Shown piece after piece: positions 6,270-10,660 of a stretch of 10,660 nucleotides of DNA. Under the pieces are notes generated by a model. The model did no database searches and was not told where the DNA came from. It worked only from the letters and a program-made list of their open reading frames with translations. Position numbers and translations under genes: made by a program. The stretch comes from CAZRZN01 sp964604565 (GTDB taxonomy: Bacteria; Pseudomonadota; Alphaproteobacteria; Rhodobacterales; Rhodobacteraceae): positions 1 through 10,660 of the forward strand of contig CAZRZN010000136.1 in assembly GCA_964604565.1 (NCBI GenBank). Reading direction: 5' to 3'. How positions within the stretch are numbered: the first letter of the stretch is position 1; each line of letters starts with the position of its first letter.

Positions 6270-7178
6270 TCACGGCAACAGCCGCTCCGTGCCCTCCGTC
6301 CTGTCCAGATCCTCCATCAGCAGGGCGATCATCGCCTCGACCGCGCGCGACAGCGGCCGCTCCGCATGGCCGACCAGATAGACATCGAAGGGGATTTCCG
6401 GCGCGAAAGGCACCGTTGTCAACATGCCCGGGGGGAAAAGATGCGGCGTGAACGGATCGACAATCGCCACGCCCAATCCTTCGGCAACCATCCCGCAGGC
6501 GGCGTAGGATGGCTGGCTTTCGGCCACGATATGCGGAATGATCCCGGCCTGCGCGAAGCGTTCGGTGACAAAGGCCGCGGTGACCGTCTGATGCGCCAGC
6601 GCGACCATGGGCACGCCGTCCAGATCCTTTGGACGCAGGACATCGGCCCCGGCGAGCGGATGCGCCGTCGGCACCGCGACCACACAGGGGCAGCGCCAGC
6701 CGGCGATGCGGCGCACATCCGTGCGTTCCGCGGCCAATTGCGCGATGCCGAAATCTGCCTGCCCCGCCGCCACAAGGTCCACGATCCGCGGCGAGGTATG
6801 GACATTATGCGTCACCCGGATGCCCGGATGCGCGGCAACAAAGGCCGACACCACGCGCGGCAGGATCCGGAAGGACGCCATCGGCAGGCTGGCAATGGCG
6901 ATCTGGGCATGCGCCAGCCCGCGCATTTCCCGCGCGAAGGCCTTGAGCCGGTCCAGCCCGTAGAACATCCGTTCAACTTCCTGTCCAAGGGTGCGGGCCT
7001 CGGGCAGCGGATGCAGCTTGCCGCTGCGCCGTTCGAACAGGGCAAAGCCGAGATCGGCCTCAAGATCGGCGATATGGCGCGATACGGCCGGTTGCGAGAC
7101 AGACATCGCCCGCGCCGCCGCCGTCACGGACCCAAGGTTCATGACATGACGAAAGGCAGAGATCTGACGTTCGTTCAT
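6270..7178 (-). CDS. LysR-type transcriptional regulator
   Basis: This DNA-binding regulator has 302 residues, typical for the family. The N-terminal winged helix-turn-helix is at about 5-62, with GSVTAAARAMSVSQPAVSRHIADLE (16-40, split here only for reading) and FERRSGKLHPLPEA. The effector-binding domain runs from about 92 to 296 (IAIASLPMASFRILPRVVSAF, then DFGIAQL, then GLGVAIVDPF at 234-243). The GLGVAIVDPF segment and overall style resemble the OccR/NocR/LysR branch, whose members respond to opines or diaminopimelate; that sub-assignment is by memory and tentative. ATG 7178 begins 4 bases after the stop of the SDR homologue and has only a weak Shine-Dalgarno sequence, so coupled translation is likely. 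Unlike many LysR genes it is not divergent from its presumed target but lies just upstream of the lyase promoter on the same strand. It probably senses a locus substrate or intermediate. Confidence 0.92.
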   Translation of the reverse strand: MNERQISAFRHVMNLGSVTAAARAMSVSQPAVSRHIADLEADLGFALFERRSGKLHPLPEARTLGQEVERMFYGLDRLKAFAREMRGLAHAQIAIASLPMASFRILPRVVSAFVAAHPGIRVTHNVHTSPRIVDLVAAGQADFGIAQLAAERTDVRRIAGWRCPCVVAVPTAHPLAGADVLRPKDLDGVPMVALAHQTVTAAFVTERFAQAGIIPHIVAESQPSYAACGMVAEGLGVAIVDPFTPHLFPPGMLTTVPFAPEIPFDVYLVGHAERPLSRAVEAMIALLMEDLDRTEGTERLLP

Positions 7179-7182
7179 CGGC

Positions 7183-7962
7183 CTACAGCGTTCCGGGATA
7201 GTCGCCGCCGTCCATCAGGATCGACTGGCCGGTCATCAGCCCCGAATGCGCCGAGGCGAGAAAGGCGAAAAGCGCGCCGATCTCCGCCGGTTCGCCATAG
7301 CGGCCCGCGGGCGATCCGGCAGCGCGTTCGGCCCATATCTCGTCAAAGCTGCGGCCGGTCTTTTCGGCAAGCGCGGCAACATGCTGACGCTGTCCATCGC
7401 TGGCGACGATGCCCGGCAGGATGGTGTTGATCGTCACGTTGCGCGCGATCCCGCCGCGCGCGATCCCTGCGCAGAACCCCACCAGACCGGTGCGCGCACC
7501 GTTCGACAGGCCCAGCTTCGGATCCGGGATCTTGACCCCGCGCGAGGCGATGTTGACGATCCGTCCGAACTCACGCTCCACCATACCGTCAAAGGTCAGC
7601 CGGATCATCTCGATCGGGGCGAGCATCATCAGGTCCAGCGCCTCGATCCAGGTGTCGCGCCGCCAGTCGCGGAAATCCCCCGGTTTCATCCCGGCGGCAT
7701 TGTTCAGCAGGATATCCGGCTCCGGGCAGGCGTCCAGTGCCGCCTTGCGGCCCGCCTCTGTCGTGACGTCGCCGACGACCGTCTGGACGGTCGCCCCCGT
7801 TTCGGCCCGGATCTCGGCGGCCGTGGCCTCCAGCGCGTCGGCGCCCCGGGCCACCAACGTGATCTCGCACCCCTCCCGTGCCAGTGCCTCGGCACAGGCG
7901 CGGCCCATCCCCTTCGAGGCCCCTGTCAGCAGGGCGCGCCGCCCTCGGATTCCCATGTCCAT
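7183..7962 (-). CDS. Short-chain dehydrogenase/reductase (SDR) homologue with altered catalytic residues
   Basis: This Rossmann-fold protein of 259 residues has the length and layout of classical SDRs, which reduce or oxidise carbonyl/alcohol substrates with NAD(P)H. The cofactor loop TGASKGMG (13-20) and NNAAG (87-91) are present, as is the catalytic-type Ser140 in VNIAS. Where Y-x-x-x-K should follow, the protein reads LSNGAR, with Ser153 in place of Tyr and Arg157 in place of Lys. A DGGDYPGTL tail is retained. A branch of beta-ketoacyl-reductase-like SDRs with a comparable LSN..R motif is known, so this is likely an inherited family trait rather than a recent mutation. I chose ATG 7962 because AGGGAG lies 8 bases upstream; GTG 7971 overlaps that site and ATG 7956 is too far. 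The gene sits 12 bases after the ATPase stop and 4 bases before the LysR gene. The chemistry is uncertain. Confidence 0.88.
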   Translation of the reverse strand: MDMGIRGRRALLTGASKGMGRACAEALAREGCEITLVARGADALEATAAEIRAETGATVQTVVGDVTTEAGRKAALDACPEPDILLNNAAGMKPGDFRDWRRDTWIEALDLMMLAPIEMIRLTFDGMVEREFGRIVNIASRGVKIPDPKLGLSNGARTGLVGFCAGIARGGIARNVTINTILPGIVASDGQRQHVAALAEKTGRSFDEIWAERAAGSPAGRYGEPAEIGALFAFLASAHSGLMTGQSILMDGGDYPGTL

Positions 7963-7970
7963 CTTCGTCA

Positions 7971-7976
7971 CTCCCT
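7971..7976 (-). promoter_or_regulatory. Ribosome binding site overlapping the upstream stop codon
   Basis: The minus strand reads TAGGGAG, so the TAG stop of the ATPase gene (7977-7975) and the AGGGAG site share bases. The spacer is 8 bases to ATG 7962. This decides the start of the SDR homologue and suggests re-initiation by ribosomes finishing the ATPase gene. Confidence 0.75.
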
Positions 7977-9531
7977 ATGACATGGCCTGCTGCGGCATGT
8001 CGTCGATGCGCAGTATGGCGTCTTTCAAGGCTTTCGTCCGGGCATGCACCGGCGCGGCAAAGACGCGATCCGCCGGACCCTCTTCGACGATCCCGCCCGC
8101 ATCCATCACCGCGACGCGGTCGCAAAGCGCCTCGACCACGGCCAGATCGTGGCTGATGAAGACGATGGACAGATCCCGCCGGTCGCGCAGGTCCCGCAGC
8201 AAGGCAAGGATCTGCGCCTGCACCGACACATCCAGCGCCGAGGTCGGCTCATCGCAGATCAGGATCTCCGGGTCGGCGGCAAGCGCCCGCGCGATGGCCA
8301 CACGCTGCCGTTGTCCCCCTGACAGGGCGCGCGGACGCGCCTTGGCCACACGCTCCGGCAAGTCGACATCGCGCAGCAGGTCGGCCACCCGCGCGGCGCG
8401 GCCCCTTGCGTCCAGATCGGTGTGGAGACGCAGGGGCAGATCGAGAATGCCCGCGATCGTCCACGCCGGGTTGAGCGATCCGGCCGGATCCTGAAACACC
8501 GGCTGGATGCGGCGGGCGCGGGCGCGCTGGTCCAGACTGTCCATCGGCGTCCCGTCAAGGGTCATCACGCCGCTGTCCGGCCTGTCCAGCCCGATGAGGA
8601 TGCGGGCCAGCGTGGATTTTCCGCAGCCGGATTCCCCGACGATGCCCAGCGTTTCGCCCCGGCGCAGGTCCAGCGACACGCCCTTGAGCGCGTGAAAGCT
8701 GTCCCGCCGCAGGATCCCGCCGGTGGCATAGCGGCGGTGAATCTTCTCCGCCCGCAGGACCGGCTCTGCCGTCACCGCGCGCGGGGGCCGCGGCGCGGGC
8801 AGGCTCGCGATCAGTTTTTGGGTGTAGGGGTGCGATGGCGCCTGCAAGACCTGACGCGCAGGCCCTTGTTCGACAAATGCACCGTCCTTCATCACCGCGA
8901 TCCGGTCCGCGACCCGCGCCACGACGCCAAGGTCGTGCGAGATGAACAGCATGGCCAGCCCCAGTTCCGCGCGCAGGCCTGCCAGCAGGTCCAGCAGGCG
9001 CAATTGCGTGGTCACGTCCAGCGCGGTGGTCGGCTCATCCGCGATCAGCAGATCGGGGCCGCACATCAGCGCCATGGCGATCAGCACGCGCTGGCGCTGA
9101 CCACCCGACATCTGGTGCGGAAACTGCCCCATGCGTGCCGCAGGATCCGGCAGACCGACCCGGGCCAGCAGGTCGACCGCGCGCGCCCGCGCGCCAGCGG
9201 CCCCCTTGTGCCGCCGGTAGACCGCCATGAGCTGATCGCCGATGGTGTAGACCGGGTTCAGCGCGGTCATCGGTTCCTGAAAGATCATCGCCACACGGTC
9301 GCCGCGCAGCGTGGCGGGATGCGCGCCGCCTGCCATCTCGACGCGCTTCGCCTCCGTTTCGGCGATCCTGGGCAAGAGGCCCATCAGGGCCAGCGCGGTC
9401 ATCGACTTGCCCGACCCGCTTTCGCCGACGATGGCCAGCGTCTCGCCCCGCGCGAGGTCGAAGGACACGTCCCGGACCGCGGCCACGGACCCCAGACGCA
9501 CGTTCAGCCCCTCGACCGACAGCAGGCTCAT
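7975..9531 (-). CDS. Fused double-domain ABC transporter ATPase, DppD-DppF type (transporter B)
   Basis: This cytoplasmic ATPase subunit is complete at 518 residues and has two intact nucleotide-binding domains. Domain 1 has Walker A GESGSGKS (36-43), Q-loop Gln85, signature MSGGQRQR (141-148), Walker B LLIADEP (161-167) and H-loop His199. Domain 2 has Walker A GESGCGKST (299-307), Q-loop Gln347, signature LSGGQRQR (403-410), Walker B ILICDEP (423-429) and His461. All key residues are present in both, so both sites should hydrolyse ATP. The linker after domain 1 (HPYTQKLIASLPAPRPP) is short and has no cysteines, unlike the other fused ATPase in the window. The ATG start overlaps the DppC-type gene as ATGA (9528-9531), and the gene is followed closely by the SDR homologue. 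It resembles the GsiA/YejF-type fused layout. The substrate is set by a binding protein not in the window. Confidence 0.95.
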   Translation of the reverse strand: MSLLSVEGLNVRLGSVAAVRDVSFDLARGETLAIVGESGSGKSMTALALMGLLPRIAETEAKRVEMAGGAHPATLRGDRVAMIFQEPMTALNPVYTIGDQLMAVYRRHKGAAGARARAVDLLARVGLPDPAARMGQFPHQMSGGQRQRVLIAMALMCGPDLLIADEPTTALDVTTQLRLLDLLAGLRAELGLAMLFISHDLGVVARVADRIAVMKDGAFVEQGPARQVLQAPSHPYTQKLIASLPAPRPPRAVTAEPVLRAEKIHRRYATGGILRRDSFHALKGVSLDLRRGETLGIVGESGCGKSTLARILIGLDRPDSGVMTLDGTPMDSLDQRARARRIQPVFQDPAGSLNPAWTIAGILDLPLRLHTDLDARGRAARVADLLRDVDLPERVAKARPRALSGGQRQRVAIARALAADPEILICDEPTSALDVSVQAQILALLRDLRDRRDLSIVFISHDLAVVEALCDRVAVMDAGGIVEEGPADRVFAAPVHARTKALKDAILRIDDMPQQAMS

Positions 9532-10376
9532 GCTGCCCTGCCCCGGACATCGCGCAACCCGTCACCCATCAGGTTGATCGCAAGGGTCAGCGTGAACAGG
9601 CACAATCCCGGCAGGGTGATGATCCACGGGCTGAAGAACATGAAATTCTTGCCCTCCGACAGCATCAGCCCCCAGGACGGCAGCGGGGCCTGCACACCCA
9701 GCCCCAGAAAGGACAGCGCCGCCTCGATCAGGATGGCGTTGGCCATCTCCACCGTGGCCACGACGATCAGCGGCGCCCGCAGATTGGGCAGGATCTCCCG
9801 CAGGAGGATATGGCTGCGGGACGCACCCATCGCCCGCGCCGACGCCACGAAATCGGCAGAGCGCAGCTGCATCGTCGCGGTGCGCGCCACCACCGCGAAC
9901 TGATCCCACAGCAACAGACCGATGACCAGCAACACGACCGTCAGCGACCCGCCCACGATGGCCACGACAGCCAGCGCGACCAGCACCACCGGCAGCGACA
10001 GCCGCGTGGTGATCACCGCCGAAATCGCCGTGTCGATCCAGCCGCCGAAATAGCCCGCAACAATCCCCAGCCCGATCCCGACAACACCGGAGATCAGCAC
10101 CGCGCCCAGTCCCAGCGCCAGAGAGATCCGCGCGCCGTAGATCAGCCGCGACAGGTAATCGCGGCCAAGCTGATCGGTGCCCAGCGGATAGCCCGGCGCG
10201 GCCCCGTCATGCCAGAACGGCGGTTTCAGCCGCAGCGCAAGATCCTGCGCATAGGGATCATGCGGCGCCAGCACAGGCGCAAGGATCGCCACGAGGGCCA
10301 GCAGCCCCAGCACCGCCGCGCCCATAGTGAATCCCAGATGCCGCCGGGGCGCGGCGGCAGATGCAAGACCGGTCAT
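9528..10376 (-). CDS. DppC-type ABC transporter permease (transporter B)
   Basis: This inner-membrane permease has 282 residues. After a short cytoplasmic N-terminus comes a first helix at about 17-37, then a periplasmic segment with LALRLKPP and the family signature LGTDQLGRDYLSRL (65-78). Further helices lie at about 87-108, 119-141 and 142-157. The EAA coupling loop is at about 176-198 (FVASARAMGASRSHILLREI), and EAALSFLGLGVQAPLPSWG (218-236) is a strong hallmark. The ATG overlaps the stop of the DppB-type gene as ATGA (10373-10376), and its own stop overlaps the ATPase start. It is clearly related in plan to the DppC-type protein at 1591-2541, but many positions differ, so the two transporters are not a recent duplication. 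It would pair with the DppB-type protein at the right edge. Confidence 0.94.
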   Translation of the reverse strand: MTGLASAAAPRRHLGFTMGAAVLGLLALVAILAPVLAPHDPYAQDLALRLKPPFWHDGAAPGYPLGTDQLGRDYLSRLIYGARISLALGLGAVLISGVVGIGLGIVAGYFGGWIDTAISAVITTRLSLPVVLVALAVVAIVGGSLTVVLLVIGLLLWDQFAVVARTATMQLRSADFVASARAMGASRSHILLREILPNLRAPLIVVATVEMANAILIEAALSFLGLGVQAPLPSWGLMLSEGKNFMFFSPWIITLPGLCLFTLTLAINLMGDGLRDVRGRAA

Positions 10377-10660
10377 GCGCGCCGCCTCAACCGTGGGTCA
10401 AAGACCGCGTTGAGCAGGTCCGCCAGCAGCGTCAGCCCGATATAGGCCAGCGAGATCAGCAGCACGATGGCCTGAATCACCGGCATGTCCGCGCGACTCA
10501 TGCTTTGCCAGGCCAGATAGCCGATGCCCTGAATCGCAAAGACGGATTCCACCACGATGGACCCCCCCAGCATGAAACCGAATTGCACCGCCGTCAGCGA
10601 TACCACCGGCAGGACCGCGTTGCGCAAGGCGTATTTCCACAGGATCTCACGCTCGCTCAA
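10373..10660 (-). CDS. DppB-type ABC transporter permease (transporter B), C-terminal part only
   Basis: The last 96 codons of an inner-membrane permease lie in the window; the rest is beyond the right edge. The visible part begins inside the EAA coupling loop (SEREILWKYALRNAVLP). It continues through a helix with FMLGGSIVVESVFAIQGIGYLAWQ (split here only for reading), a final helix (IQAIVLLISLAYIGLTLLADLL), and the family C-terminus NAVFDPRLRRRA. The TTG at the very edge is not a start, because roughly 210 upstream residues are expected. Its stop overlaps the DppC-type start as ATGA. The cognate solute-binding protein gene would normally lie further upstream, outside this window. Confidence 0.92.
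   Translation of the reverse strand: MSEREILWKYALRNAVLPVVSLTAVQFGFMLGGSIVVESVFAIQGIGYLAWQSMSRADMPVIQAIVLLISLAYIGLTLLADLLNAVFDPRLRRRA

Noticed and set aside
8422..9903. A 493-codon open frame on the plus strand
   Set aside because: It is antisense to the fused ATPase and a permease. Its composition is that of a shadow frame, and the opposite strand encodes intact Walker A, signature and Walker B motifs in phase.
1..10660. Mobile element, CRISPR array, tRNA or defence system
   Set aside because: I found no transposase-like frame, terminal repeats, regularly spaced repeats, tRNA-like cloverleaf or defence-family domain on either strand. All coding sequence is explained by transport, enzyme and regulator genes.

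Overview
The window is a densely packed, high-GC stretch (above 60% G+C by eye) in which every convincing gene reads on the minus strand. The periplasmic signal peptide on the binding protein, the GC-driven shadow ORFs and the style of the transporter and regulator proteins suggest a Gram-negative alphaproteobacterium, probably of the Rhodobacteraceae (roseobacter) type. That placement is inference. No tRNA, rRNA, CRISPR array, insertion sequence or phage gene is visible. This is an ordinary catabolic and transport region, and I did not find a new kind of system in it.

In the direction of transcription (right to left) the layout is as follows. First comes the end of a DppB-type permease that runs off the right edge (10373-10660), then a DppC-type permease (9528-10376), then a fused double-domain DppD/DppF-type ATPase (7975-9531). 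These three form transporter B, and each junction is a 4-base ATGA stop/start overlap. The same apparent operon continues with an atypical short-chain dehydrogenase/reductase (SDR) homologue (7183-7962) and a LysR-type regulator (6270-7178). A 150-bp gap (6120-6269) holds a near-consensus sigma-70 promoter with overlapping dyads. It is followed by a dihydrodipicolinate synthase/N-acetylneuraminate lyase (DHDPS/NAL) family lyase (5175-6119). A second gap (4963-5174) holds hairpins but no clear promoter. Transporter A follows: a cluster-C solute-binding protein (3490-4962), a DppB-type permease (2538-3464), a DppC-type permease (1591-2541) and a second fused ATPase that runs off the left edge (1-1594).

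Two complete-looking, non-identical dipeptide/nickel/opine-type ABC importers therefore flank a small enzyme-plus-regulator module. The simplest reading is a scavenging locus. Peptide-like, opine-like or amino-acid-derived compounds are imported through the inner membrane, and a pyruvate- or 2-oxoacid-related intermediate is then handled by the DHDPS/NAL-family lyase, with the LysR protein as the likely local regulator. The substrate cannot be read from the sequence.

The points most worth a second look are four. The SDR homologue has lost the catalytic Tyr and Lys of the usual motif. The promoter of the lyase gene is well formed, with candidate operator dyads and a 5'-leader hairpin. One fused ATPase carries a four-cysteine motif that the other lacks. 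A TTG start and a GTG start are each supported by Shine-Dalgarno spacing.
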